Shown piece after piece: positions 1 through 11,609 of a stretch of 64,000 bases of DNA. Numbering within the stretch: the first letter of the stretch is position 1; every line of letters starts with the position of its first letter. Below the pieces are notes generated by a model. The model did not search any database, was not told where the DNA came from, and was given only the letters and a program-made list of their open reading frames with translations. Position numbers and translations under genes: made by a program. Origin of the DNA: Cymodocea nodosa (lineage: Eukaryota > Streptophyta > Magnoliopsida > Alismatales > Cymodoceaceae); NCBI GenBank assembly GCA_036874045.1, contig CM072345.1, positions 1,761,501 to 1,825,500 of the forward strand. The letters are read 5' to 3'.

Positions 1-2
1 AT

Positions 3-215
3 TTAAAAAAATTTGATGTAATTGAATTTTGGAAAAATCAAAAAGGAACATTTCCTATTTTACCTTTGATGACTAAAAATTCATTAATAATGTCAACATC
101 TTCTATAGTATATAAACAAGTTTTTAATATTAATAGAAATGTATTAGATGAAAAAAATGTAAATTAAGTATAAGATTTTTTGGAGACTTTAATATATGTT
201 AAAGATTGAAAACTT
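3..215 (+). pseudogene. hAT transposase, C-terminal dimerisation segment (relic)
   Basis: Reading from base 3 gives a run resembling the hAT C-terminal dimerisation domain. It has F-D-x-x-x-F-W-K-N near the start, F-P-I-L-P-L next, then a serine/threonine-rich stretch ending S-I-V-Y-K-Q-V-F, and N-R-N-V-L-D-E. In the family this domain mediates transposase oligomerisation. Two TAA stops lie near base 165 and the frame closes with TGA near 209. The N-terminal part lies outside the window to the left. A second hAT relic at about 26 kb covers a different part of the protein and need not be the same copy. Family call is by motif only. Confidence 0.7.
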
Positions 216-248
216 GTTCATCATCGTGGACAACAATAATAATGTGTT

Positions 249-937
249 GTGAATCATTTTGCGTTTAATAGGAAAACAACTAACAAAGGTGTTAACCTAG
301 TAATATATGTTAATGGTATCTTGATCATAGGCAATGATATTAAGACAATGAGGAGTACAAAGGCACATCTTGCAAATTTCTTTATTACCAAATACATGGG
401 CAAACCAAAGTATTTCTTACAAGTTTGCTTATTTAAAAAGAAAAATGATGCTCACTTATAGAAAGTATACTCTTGACTAACTGTAGGAAATAAATCTCTT
501 AAGTTGTAACCCTAAACTTACTCCAATAGAATCCAATCTCCCTTTTTAGGATAACATGTCTAAGAAATTAGAGTACCCATGACAATACAAAAGTTTAATT
601 GAAAAATTAATTTATCTTATAGGTTTTAGGCCAAACAATACATATGTTATTGTTCTACTTAATCAATTAATGCATGAATCAAGAGGTGTGTACAAGCTAA
701 GTATACAATAAATACTTGCCTACATTAAAAACACATCAAGAAGAGAATGGTACATGAGAAATATGGTCACTTGATGATTGAGGCTTTACTCAAACTCAAG
801 CTACACAAGTGACAAAAAAGATAGGAAATCCACCTTAGGTTGTTGTACTTACATTAGCAAAAATTTAGTTATTTAGAGAAGTAAAAAAAATGGGATATGA
901 TGTCTAGGTCTAGTGTCAAAGTAGAGTATAAGTCTAT
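249..937 (+). pseudogene. Ty1/copia reverse transcriptase and RNase H fragment
   Basis: The first part (249-461) reads as the copia RT palm, with Y-V-N-G-I-L-I-I-G-N-D where Y-V-D-D-I-L is normal, so one catalytic aspartate is lost. Downstream, in shifted frames, come the copia connection segment (N-P-K-L-T-P-I-E-S-N-L-P-F near 510-545) and RNase H (D-R-K-S-T near 820, S-R-S-S-V-K-V-E-Y-K-S near 905-935). The match stops abruptly at 937, where the LTR of copia A appears to begin. Several stops and frame changes show it is dead. Confidence 0.75.
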
Positions 938-1077
938 TGTTAGAATATATGTGTTATATGTATGTGGATAATCAAATTTTAAGATCCATAGACACCCTCT
1001 GGTTGTATAAATATTGTCTTAATCATCTAGTTAATGACTTTTTCTTCCTTAATCTCCACAAAACTTGAGTTTTAACT
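938..1077 (+). repeat. Putative 5' LTR of copia A
   Basis: The stretch begins TGTTAGAATATATG immediately after the interrupted RNase H of the older copia scrap and ends just before a PBS-like sequence. About 140 bp is short but fits small copia LTRs such as Copia-1 in this window. The 3' terminal CA is not preserved and no partner LTR was found, so the boundaries are inferred. Confidence 0.45.
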
Positions 1078-1658
1078 TAGTATCAAAGCACTAATCTAGG
1101 GTTAAAAGTCTTTACCACTGTCACAAACCATTCTCCATCATCTAACAACCTCCACTGACCATTCAGTCATTTGGACCCTTCCATTGAGAATTGCCATGGG
1201 TAGGTCGATCTTTCCATTATAGTAGTTGTCAATTCTACGATGGTGCCAAACCTCACTAGCATTTAAGTCTACCGTACAACCTCTACCATCACACAATCCC
1301 TTCAACTCACCGTTTGTCCATGTCCATTGGTGCATGCTCATCTACATTGAAGAACTTTGGTGACAATCCCATGCAACTTAAACCTCAATCGTTTGCTACA
1401 AGACCTTGTAAGTGGTTCTCTCTCATTAGCGCACATTTGTCCATGTGAAAGTTGTATGTCTTGATGCCTTGGCACCTATTGTAATGGCATCATCCTTCTT
1501 ACAACCCATACTAGATTCTTCTATCTTAAAGCTTATTGTCACAAGAGTGAAGTTGAGCGAGCACAACTATCACCATTAGACATCAACCTTCGAGAAGTTT
1601 GTTATCTCTCAAATGTAGAAGTCGCATCTATACAATACCCCTCCAAATATAAAGTTAG

Positions 1659-2746
1659 TGTTAGGGTCGTATGGACTTACGAGAGGGAGGATGAATGGTG
1701 AGTGCGTTATTTTTATAACTAATTTGACTTAATTAAATTCTTATGAATGTATATGTAATGTAAATTATACAGTTATTGTAGAAGAAACTTAAAGCAAAGA
1801 ATAAAAGCATACAAATAAATTTTTAGATGATTCACTACTAACAACTATTCCATCCTCAAAGTACAACTTAAACTTCACTAAGTGATCAATCACTTACGAC
1901 CATTGCTTTCAGGTCAAAGCAAGAATCAACCTCTTGAGTTTTCAAATCAAAACTCAGTAACCAACACATTAAGCTTTTAAGTTGAAACTCTTAACCAACC
2001 TTAAGTTTTCAAGTCAAAACTCAGTAACCAACACATTAAGCTTTTAAGTTGAAACTCTTAACCAACCTTAAGTTTTCAAGTCAAAACTCATAAACCAACA
2101 CTTTGTTCTTCAATTGACTTGAGAATTCTTCAATCTTGCACTTGTTGAATCTTTGATGTTCTTATAATTTTTTATGCAGCTCTATCTAAAGGTGTATATG
2201 ATAATTGTATCTATTATTCTCCACCTGTTGATCATTCTTATACCAAGAGGTATAATAATCAATTTTCTTTCAATGGTATTCATCTTGTTGTACTTACTGA
2301 TCAGTCAATCCTAAATATAATAAGTTATCATTCAGTATAATTCAAATATAATGTCTTCTTAAAATCTTTCAAAAACTTAAGTAGCTGACTTGAAACTATC
2401 CGAATAATTCGAGCAATTATCTAATACTATCTAGAAAACTCAAACAGTTATCTGAAACTATCTAAAAACTCGAACAGTAATTCTTTCTAGCTTGTCACAT
2501 GAATCTTTAAATTCTACATGTAAGATTTCTTAATTTTAAATAGTTTACTTGAAACCTTCCGAAAAACTCAAACAATTATCTGAAACTATCTAAAAACTCA
2601 AACAATTATTCATTTTAGCTTGTCACATGAATCTTTAAGTTTCGATCAACTGTGAAACTATTTGATCTCTTTTCCAACTAACTTATGAAATACATTTTAA
2701 TACCTCACATAGATTTTTACATTATCAAAACACAAGAGTTCTAACA
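1659..2746 (-). repeat. Solo LTR of the SIRE-type copia family, inside copia A gag
   Basis: It starts TGTTAGGG and ends CTAACA. Its first few hundred bases follow the LTR pair at 40,545 and 48,610 (ggatgaatggtgagtg, then ttcactaagtgatcaat and repeated cttaaccaacc blocks), in the same plus-strand sense, which corresponds to a minus-strand element. The flanks GTTAG (1654-1658) and GTTAA (2747-2751) look like a five-base target duplication with one G-to-A change. No internal region remains, so it is a solo LTR formed by LTR-LTR recombination. It holds many imperfect gaaactatc / ctcgaacag motifs. Confidence 0.75.
1936..2095. repeat. 67-bp tandem repeat, about 2.4 copies
   Basis: Two near-identical 67-base units (aagttttcaagtcaaaactc at the start of each) and a partial third lie in tandem inside the solo LTR. 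Related single-copy blocks occur in the LTRs at 40,545 and 48,610, so this is a local expansion within one LTR copy. Confidence 0.8.
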
Positions 2747-4466
2747 GTTAAAGTGCTATGTAGCTTAGAGGGTAACAAATGTTGTAGTTGTCTTTTGGCT
2801 TTTCAATAGTATTGATGAGCACATTGCTCATGATTTTGGTCACATTCATCTCACTCGCAAGATTTAGGAAAACCTCTGCACCACCTACGGAAATGTATAA
2901 AACATATCTCAAGTCTATGAGGTCTATGAGACCCTCTTCAACAACAAGCAAGGAGAAGGTACAATGCATACTTTCTACACTAGGTTGTACTCTTTGTTAG
3001 ATGAACTAGATGTTTATTAGCCACCTACTCTAAAATTATCCACCCAATGTTGATACAATAAAGAACTAGGTGTTGCCCTCTTTCTAGTCAATGTGTCTAG
3101 AGATTTCAACTCAAATGCATGGATAGATCTTGGTAACCAACAACCTCCCCTCTCTTGAGGCTATCTTCAGCAAGGTTATTCAAGTCACTACTACTACCTT
3201 AACATTCCATCTACCTACATCTCATAAGGCCTCTACACTAATAGTTTCTTTTCGAGGACCCACCATGTCCTTTAGTAGCTTCTCTCAACACGATAAGGGT
3301 AAATCAAGCAGTCGTAGTTAATCTAGACCACCTTGCATTCACTATAAGAGAAAAAACCATCACTTCAAAAAGTGATAAGACAAGTTTGGGCATCCATATA
3401 CACCACCAACTATGGCTCATGCCATATCTACTCCATCTCGAAAGACTCTCACTTTTAACGATATTAGTTTAGTGTAGACGACGTAGGTAGATTATGATCA
3501 ATGTCCAACAATCAATTGATGTCAAAGCCAACTACACCCTTACATTTTGTAAATCAAAATTACATGCATCCACTCATAATGATACTTGGATTATCGATTC
3601 GGATGTCTCTAACCATATTTCAAGAAACTACAACTTGTTTAGCCACCTAACCAAACTCTCTAACATTAATTCTGTGACCTTAGTCAATGATTGTAGTTGC
3701 TCCATCTCTGATGAGGGCACTATTCTCATCAACTAGGATATAACTCCGATCATATCCTTCATGTGCCTGATTTTCCTATTAATTTATTATGATTTTCCCT
3801 TTTCATTGCATCTTTCAAGATCTATAGACGAGGAAGAAGATTGGTGTAGACCATGAGTGCAACTGTGATGTCTATATGCCTACTCATAATGATATACTGA
3901 GGGGTTTAACTATTGCTTGCACGTCTCACGACTCATCTCTCATTTAGCATTGTCATTTTAAGCATCTTTCACATTAAAAGCTTTGGAAAGTCTTACCGTT
4001 GGTGTTAGTCAGTCCTTTTCAATGTTAATCTTGTATTATAGGTAAGCACTTTCATGTTACCTTTTCTAGTTGTGAGTTTGCGTCAACTCCAAAGCCTTTT
4101 AATATTGTTCATTGTGATATCTAAAGACCCTCCTGTGTAACATCTTATATCTAGTCATTAATATTATATTATCTTTGTTGATGATTTTTCAAGAACATCT
4201 TAGATGTATTTGTTAAAAAAACGTCAATCTGTATTTGATTTCATCAAGTATTTTTTTAATAAAATTCATACTTAGTTTGGTGTAATTTCAAAAAAAGTTT
4301 GTACTAAAAATGTTCTTGAATTCACTCAATTTACTATAACTTCTTTTTGTGCTAACTAGAGTACTTTACATCAAACAACTTATGCACATACATCTCAACA
4401 AAATGATGTTATTAAGTGTAAGCATCGTAACATTTTAGATATTACTCGCACTTTTTTGATTAAGAT

Positions 4467-4581
4467 TATTATGTTAGAACCTTATGTTATAACCTATGTA
4501 ATTGGGTAAATGAATCCTTCTCCCTATATATATCTATCTTGTAGTAATACAAACTTTTCTAATTTTCAATCTTGTTTCACA
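4467..4581 (+). repeat. 5' LTR of Copia-1
   Basis: It begins TATTATGTTAG, where the 3' copy has TGTTATGTTAA, so the terminal TG has become TA, and ends TTTCACA. It is colinear with 9443-9573 except for small gaps (near 4520 and 4540) and scattered, mostly transition, changes. At about 115 bp it is among the shortest plant copia LTRs. Confidence 0.85.
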
Positions 4582-4594
4582 TGGTATCAGAGCT
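4582..4594 (+). promoter_or_regulatory. Primer-binding site, initiator-Met tRNA type (Copia-1)
   Basis: TGGTATCAGAGCT directly follows the 5' LTR. This is the standard plant copia primer site complementary to the 3' end of initiator methionine tRNA. Confidence 0.95.
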
Positions 4595-5339
4595 AGGGCA
4601 ACAAGCAATAGCAACATCCAAACAAAAACAGTAGCAACGTCTAGGAGGTTGGGCTACAGGCGACTAACAACTGTGTGCAACAAGTCAACACGACCAAATG
4701 TGAGGTGGTCGTCACCGAAAGGTCATGTGAATAGTCTACAGGAGGTCGTGTGAACCATGACCGTGTGGTCGTCCACCCACGCCCAAATGTGAGGTGGCCG
4801 TTGCCATTGCATGAATCACAACCACATGGTCGTCTACCTAGATATAAGGTGGACATTCACCCAAATGCGAGGTGGACATCCACTCAAACACACTAGAGTC
4901 TTTGGTTGCATGCAACCGTGCAAGGCATGCGTTAGTGTGACTGTAGCGACCAACAACTGTGTTGGACCATAAAAATAAAATAAAATAATCTAACATTCTG
5001 GAGTCTTAATAAAATAATCCTGTTAGGCTCGACTATACTAGATTCAACATTTTTCAGAGGTTCCAGATTGTTGTCTTCATGCCTCCACCATCTCAGGTGA
5101 CGTAAGGACTGTGGCAACTACAGGACTCCATGGTTCCATGTGTAGGGATGTAATTTTTTTTTAGGTAGGTCTCCTTTATAGATGGTGAAGAACAAAGGCC
5201 TCTAGGTCAATGGTTGGTGCAAATAGTGGCTACTGAATCTACTAGTGTTACAGACAATGGCTATTAAATCCATTGATGTCAGTTGTCTCACTAGATCTTG
5301 ATAACCTTAAGAGAGACAGCAATCTGACAACTGTCTAAA

Positions 5340-8300
5340 ATGACAGTCAAGCTCAATGAACTCAACTACCACACCTAGTTACTGAGCTTTCTCACATTTA
5401 CGACAGCACAAAGGAAAAGTAAATACCTTACCCCACCACCTCTAGATGTCAAGGATGGTGCATATGATGATTGGTTTGCTAACAATTCTACTATTATTAC
5501 GTGGTTGGAAAATAGTATGGAGTCATCTATTACTAAGGGCGTAATGATATTTTACCTCGCAAAACTTATATAGGACACTTTAAAGTAAATATATGTTAAG
5601 GAAAGGAACATTGTAAGAGTTTATGAGGTCTATGAGTAGATATTTACTCTTAAGATGTCGGGGCAATCAATGCAAGAATATTATAGGACAATAAGATCCT
5701 TATTTGAGGAACTAAACATTCTTCAACCATCATCTACTAATCTTGTGACATTATAAAGGTATCAGAATGATCTACAGGTGGCTGCCTTCTTAGTTGGTCT
5801 TCCACCGTACTTAGTGTCTCAGGTCTGCAGGCACCTTTTAGGAGGAGATACTAATCAGATTTAGGCACTGCATTTGTTAAAGTTTTATGCATCTCCAAAG
5901 CAAGCAATGTGACAGGTGTGGAAATATAGGAGGCCTCAACCTTAGTTGTCAAAAACACTCAAAATAGGTAGGATAGTCGTCCCAACCATGGGCTTGAAAG
6001 ACATAAGATTCCCTATTCTCACTACGGGAAAACAAATCATAGATTAGAGAAGTGTTGAGAGAAGTTCAGGAAGCCAACTTGGGCTCGAACTGTGATAGAA
6101 ACAAAGGATACATTGGGTGCTACTTCTGAGACATCGATTGTGACTATCACTCAACAAGAGTATGAAAAACCTAAAACAAGCACAAGGATTCAACGCTCCA
6201 ATAGTCGCATCCCTAGCTTCCACCTTTGGCATGACCATGTCTACCAGTGAGGCTCAACCCTAGATTATTGACTCAAGTGCATCTCAACATATAACAAGAT
6301 GTCCTAACCTCTTCTCCCGCTTACAGAATATTACAAACCTACATAGTGTCACTATAGTTGATGGACATTTATGTCAGATATTAGAACGTAGCACAATCGA
6401 TGTCACCCCCGATATCCAACTTGTAAACACCTTATATGTTCGTGAACTCTCTGTTAATTTTTTATCCATTAGTTCCATTGCCATCTAATTGTCCTATTTT
6501 GTGATATTCTTTCCATTTCACTATACCTTTCAGGATCTGCAGACGAGAAAGAGAATTGGTTTGGACCATAAACGAAGCTTTGGAGAGTATGTTCTTGTCT
6601 GTGATACTCTTTGTGGGATTGCTGCTTTATCATCATCTACTGTTGTGTCTTGTCTTCTTTAGCATCATCGGTTAAGGCATTCTTCGGCTCACAAACTTCA
6701 ACAGACGTTGCCTTGGGTCAATTTATCAGATTTTGTATGTGAATCTTGTCAACTAGGGAAACACAGTCGGTCTATCTATCCCCGTGTATCTCTTTCTAAA
6801 AGTAGTACTATATTTGACCTTATTCATTATGATGTGTAGGGTCCTAGTCCTATTACCTCACTTCATGATTTTCATTATTATCTTGTTCTTGTGGATGATT
6901 TCTCGAGAATTTGTTGAGTGCATTTGCTGAAAAATAGACAAAATATTGTAACCTCTATTGAAAACTTTGTTAATGAAATCAAAACCTAATTTTATGTTAC
7001 TCCTAAGTGTCTTCCGACTGATAATGCATTAGAATTTGTTAGTAATATATTTCAAGGTTTCTGTTCATCCCAAGGAATTATCCATCAGATGACATGCCCT
7101 CACACCTCTCAATAGAATGGGGTGGCCGAGAGAAAGCATTGTCATCTTCTAGATATCACTAAGACTCTTCTTCTCCATATGAAGGTTCCAAAGTACTTTT
7201 GAGCAAATGTTGTCCTAATTGCTACCTATCTTATTAACAGGATGTCTTCTTCTTCGTTAAAAGGAGAAATTCTCATTCATTGTCTTTTTCCTACTAGGGA
7301 ATTGTTTGATTTCACTCCTAGAGTATTTAAGTGCATTACCTATATTCATGATCTTAACTTTGGTTGAGATAAACTTGATGCTCATGCTATCAAATGTGTG
7401 TTTGTAAGATATTCTCGAACCCAAAAAGGCTATAAATGTTACTATCCTCCCACAAAACACTACTACATATCTGTTGATGTTACCTTCAATGAAGTTCAAT
7501 CTTATTTTTCAAGAGATATTGGTCATCCTAATCTTCACTTACCTAGTTTGACTTCTACCAATCAAAATGAGAGTCTTTTGGTTGAGGATTCTCAAGAGGA
7601 TAGTGGTCTAGAGTCCTCTAATACTGTTAGGAATAACCACTTAAGTGAGGAAGACCACTACAGGTGTATCACAAGAGACAACATCCTCAAACTGATTCTA
7701 TGGCCACTCCAAGGATCTCCTCAGATGCAAATTCTTCTACTAACCACCTTCAACAACCTCTAGCAAACTCTGATGATCTTCCCATTGCTCTCCGAAAAGG
7801 TACTCACATTTGCACCCAACATCTCATTGCTAACTTTGTTTCCTATGACCACCTCAGTCCTTCCTACTATACCTTTGCTTTAATTGTCATGTCTGAGAAT
7901 GTACTAGGGACATACCAGAAAGTTCTACAGAGTCCTACATGGAAGCATGCCATAAATCAAGAAATGGAAACACTATGGTCATATGGCACTTGGGAGCTTG
8001 TTCTTTGTCCAGCTAATGCAAACCTTGTTTCCTACAAATAGATATTCACTATGAAATACAAACTAGATGGTTCAATAGAAAGACACAAGACACGATTAGT
8101 AGTATGGGGATTTACACAAGAATACGGGGTTGACTATACTAAAACTTTCTCACCTATCGCCCGTCTTAATTCTATCAAAGTACTTCTATCTATAGCAATC
8201 AATCAATAGTGGGAACTTCACTAACTTGATATCAAAAATACCTTTCTCTATGGTGATTTGGCAAAAGAGGTGTACATGGCACAACCTCCTAAGTATGTCA

Positions 8301-9435
8301 TCCAAAGGAGACAACTGGTTTGCAGATTGAGAAAAGCTATCTACGGATTGAAACAAAACCCCTAGGCTTGGTTTAATAAATTGAGTGAAGTACTGATTGC
8401 TAAAGGATTTCAGAGATGCATTATTGATCACTCTGTATTTATTCATAGTTCTGATCGAAGATATACTGTTCTAGTTGTATATGTTGATGATATTCTACTT
8501 ACAGGTATAATAGTGAAGGAATTACTAGAACCAAAGAACATCTTGTCAAGATCTTTGAAACAAATGATCTGAGAAAACCAAGATATTTTCTTAGGATTGA
8601 ATTTGCGTACTCCAAGAAAAGAATGATATTATCTCAACGGAAATATACCCTTGATTTGCTTACAAAGAAAGGGAATTTGGGTTGCAAACCAGAAGCTATG
8701 CCTATTGAACAAAACTTACCTTTTTGGGATTTGTCTTCTAAGAAGTTGGTAGATCCAAGTGGCTACAGGAAGTTAGTTAGGAAGTTGATTTATCTCACTA
8801 TTACTAAGTTTGACATTTCTTATACTATAGGACTGCTAAGTCAATTCATGCACCTTCCTTGATTAGTATATTAGATAGAAGCTCAAAGAGTACTAGCCTA
8901 CATTAAGGGGACACCAAGAAATGGGTTATTATATCAAACAAATGGACTCATGAAGATTGAAGCGTTCTCTGATGCTAACTTTATAGGGAACAAAGGAGAC
9001 AAGAAATCTACCTCTAGATATCTTACCTATGTAGGAGGAAATCTGGTCACGTGGTGTAGCAAGAAACAAAATGTGATGTCTTGCTCAAGCACTGAAACAG
9101 AATACAGATCTATGCGGTTCATTAGTTGTGAGTTGGTATGGCTCCGATCACTATTAAGGGAACTTGAAATGATTGTGGAAGAACCTATTCCTATGTACTG
9201 TGATAACCAAGTAGCGATTTACATTGCACAACATGAGACATTTTATGAACGAACCAAATACATAGAAATTGATTGTCACTATATTAGAGATTTGGTAACA
9301 AAAGGTATTATCCACACTCCTCATATTCCATCTTCTGAAGAACGAGCAGATATTCTCACCAAGGCGTTATCCTGTAGACCCTTTGATTATCTTTGTAACA
9401 AATTAGAAATGATAGATATATATTCTCTAGCTTGA
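5340..9435 (+). pseudogene. Copia-1 gag-pol polyprotein, stop-riddled
   Basis: The chosen start is ATG at 5340, reading into K-L-N-E-L-N-Y-H-T-W, a usual copia gag opening. Order: gag; protease with I-I-D-S-S-A-S near 6260 (active D-S-G mutated); integrase with H-H zinc region near 6660, core V-D-D-F-S-R near 6890, T-D-N-A near 7018 and an H-T-S-Q-Q-N-G-V-A-E-R-K block near 7100; RT with V-Y-V-D-D-I-L-L near 8475; RNase H as an unbroken frame from 8950 to the TGA at 9433-9435 (S-D-A-N, S-S-T-E-T-E-Y, Y-C-D-N-Q). In-frame stops include TAG at 6837, 7113 and 8039. Each fits loss of Trp or Gln by a transition. There is no evidence of expression. Confidence 0.9.
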
Positions 9436-9442
9436 AGGGGAG

Positions 9443-9573
9443 TGTTATGTTAAAACCTTATGTTATAACTTATGTAATTGGGTAAATGAATTCTTATATA
9501 GATCATTCTCCCTATATATATGTAATCTATCTTGTAGCAATACAAACTTTCTAATTTTTTATCTTGTTTCACA
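9443..9573 (+). repeat. 3' LTR of Copia-1
   Basis: It begins TGTTATGTTAAAACC after the purine-rich gaaggggag tract at 9434-9442 and ends TTTCACA, directly followed by the AAGAT target duplication. It is longer than the 5' copy by small insertions near 9490-9505 and 9525. Confidence 0.88.
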
Positions 9574-9578
9574 AAGAT

Positions 9579-11552
9579 GAATGTTCTCAAGTACTTATAA
9601 TTTGATACTACCACCACCACCACATATTTGATTAATCAAAAGTCTTCAACTCCTTTTGGTGGAGCCACTCCTCTTTAATAGTTGTCCCCTGAAAATGAGT
9701 TGTTTCCTCTTACCCTAAAGCTTTTAATTGTACAACCTTTGCGAAAAACTTATCTTTGGATCTTAACAAGTTATCTCCTCATTCTATAAAATATGTTTTT
9801 ATTAGTTATCCTCATAGTCAAAAGGGATATCAATGTTACCATCCACCTATCCATTGATACTTTGTTTCTGCTAATGTTTTTCCGAAAAATATTCCTTATT
9901 TCACCCCCTTAGAAGGTCCTACTCCTCACTTGATTCCTTTCGAGATTTTTTTACCTATTAAGGTTCATCCCTTGCACCAAGCTACTTAGCCACCTCCTTT
10001 ATAGGTATATCAAAGACAATCTTCGTCAACATCCTACCACATATGTGGACCCACAACTATTTTCTTCTCTAGACGTAGATCAAGCCACTTCTGATATATC
10101 CATTACTTTACGAAAAGATACTCATTACTACACTACCCATCTTATTTCTAATTTTATACAATGATCCACTTTCTTGCCATCCTCTCCAAATCAATCCCAA
10201 AGAATTATGAGGAAGCACTTAAACTTCCACATTGGAAGAAGGCTATAAATGATGAAATACAAGCATTACTTGGCAATGAGTCTTGACAAGTTGTCTCCCA
10301 ACATTGGATTAGCCTAGTCGTTAGTTGCAAATGGGTGTTCACCGTCAAATATAATTCTAATGGAACTATAGCATGTCACAAGACTCGATTAGTTAGTCGT
10401 GGCTTTACTCAAACTCATGGGATTGACTACTATAAGACATTCTCCTAGATGGCTCATCTAAGTTCAATCAAGATTATTCTCTCTTTGACAATCAACAAAT
10501 CTTAATCATCATCCCAACTTGATGTCAAGAATATTTTTCTTTATAGAGATCTACAAGAAAAGGTATTTATGGAACTACTTCCTATGTATGTTACTTAGAG
10601 GGAGAATAGAATTTGTTATTTACGTAAGGTGATCTATGGTTTGAAACATAGTCTACGAGCTTAGTATGCTAAATTAAATTCTGTTATGTTGACTCATGAT
10701 TTTCAAAAGTGTATTGTGGATAGTTCCATCTTTATTCAGTAATAATCGACTAATACTACCATTCTAGTAGTTTATGTAGATGATATTCTTCTTATTGGTG
10801 ATGATATTGAGAAATAGCCACTACTAAAGTGTTTCTTACGAACGAATTTATTTTGCATGGCATGGGAAAGCCAAGGTTCTTTTTAGATATTGAGTTTACT
10901 TATGAAAAGAGCAAACTTGCATTATCACAAAGAAAGCACATATTAGACCTTCTTAAGGAAGCAAGCATGCTAGGCTGTAAACTTGAAACTACTCCAATTG
11001 TGTAGAATTTCCCTTTCTAAGATAGGGATTTAGAATTGTTCAAGAATGCAAATCAATATTATCAACTAATTGAAAAACTAATCTATCTTACCATGACACA
11101 TCCTAATATCTCATTTGCAATGGGAGTATTGAGTTAATTTATGCAAGAATCAAGGGATATTCATTAGCAAGGAGCTTTACATCTTAGTATATCTAAAAAG
11201 TTGTCCAAGAAAGGGGTTGATCTACTCCAACAACAATTACCTTAATGTGATTGCCTATTCAGATGTAGGTTATACAAGTGACAAGATTGATAGGAAGTCC
11301 ACTAAAGGATATTATACCTTCCTTGGTGGAAACTTGATCACTTAGCGGAGCAAGAAATAGAATGTGATTTATTGTTCTAGTATTGAATCAAAGTATCGAG
11401 GGATGTCCAATACTAGTAAAGAGATTATATGGATGCAAAATATCTCAACTAAGTTGGGTATCAAAGTTCCTATCTCAATTCCTATGCATTATGACAATCA
11501 AGTGACTATCTATATTATTAGTAATGAAACTTTTCATGAAAGAACCAAACAT
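9579..11552 (+). pseudogene. Copia A integrase end, RT and RNase H
   Basis: This is the continuation of copia A after the Copia-1 insertion. Integrase C-terminal sequence comes first (Y-V-F-I-S-Y-P-H-S-Q-K-G-Y near 9790-9830). RT follows: W-K-K-A-I-N-D-E near 10,235, C-K-W-V-F-T-V-K-Y near 10,325, L-V-V-Y-V-D-D-I-L-L near 10,765 with the catalytic Y-V-D-D intact. RNase H covers D-R-K-S-T near 11,290, then C-S-S-I-E-S-K-Y near 11,375 and Y-D-N-Q-V near 11,490. The match ends at E-R-T-K-H near 11,552. Numerous TAG/TAA stops and at least one frameshift. Confidence 0.75.
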
Positions 11553-11609
11553 CGATTTAATCCTAGGTTGAAGCTCTATTCAATTCAGTTACAAGATGAC
11601 TTCTCATGA

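Larger units (their letters stand above)
1535..4466 (+). pseudogene. Copia A gag-protease-integrase (5' part), interrupted
   Basis: Gag begins near 1535 (V-K-L-S-E-H-N-Y-H, then T-S-T-F-E-K-F-V) and is cut at 1658 by a solo LTR. It resumes around 2940 with L-Y-S-L-L-D-E-L-D-V-Y and A-L-F-L-V-N-V-S-R-D-F, typical of copia gag. A damaged zinc knuckle lies near 3335-3375. Protease is near 3585 (W-I-I-D-S-D, active D-S-G changed to D-S-D). Integrase core pieces follow at 4140-4466 (V-D-D-F-S-R-T-S and an A-H-T-S-Q-Q-N segment). The frame is broken many times; most stops look like C-to-T or G-to-A changes of Gln or Trp codons. Confidence 0.7.
4467..9573 (+). mobile_element. Copia-1, near full-length short-LTR Ty1/copia element
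   Basis: The element has 5' LTR 4467-4581, PBS 4582-4594, gag-pol 5340-9435, a purine tract just before 9443, and 3' LTR 9443-9573. AAGAT at 4462-4466 and again at 9574-9578 is a perfect five-base target duplication. Removing the element rejoins the integrase of copia A in frame (I-K-M-N-V), so the insertion site is exact. The element is dead: about ten in-frame stops, nearly all TAG, TAA or TGA replacing Gln, Trp or Arg codons, but it remains mostly in one frame. The leader (4595-5339) has degenerate repeats of a gaggtggtcgtccac-like motif. Confidence 0.9.
938..11552 (+). mobile_element. Copia element A, degenerate, carrying two nested insertions
   Basis: A Ty1/copia element in plus orientation. 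A short 5' LTR (about 938-1077) is followed by a degenerate initiator-Met tRNA binding site near 1078-1090 (tagtatcaaagc for the usual tggtatcagagc). Gag, protease and integrase run to 4466. The integrase resumes at 9579, after Copia-1, and RT/RNase H runs to about 11,552. There the homology breaks inside RNase H and joins leader or gag sequence of another copia copy (B). A solo LTR sits in gag. No 3' LTR was found, so the right edge is a rearrangement point. Confidence 0.7.

Noticed and set aside
1138-1341. Minus-strand frame of 67 codons with several tryptophans
   Set aside because: It is antisense to the copia A leader; no family resemblance.
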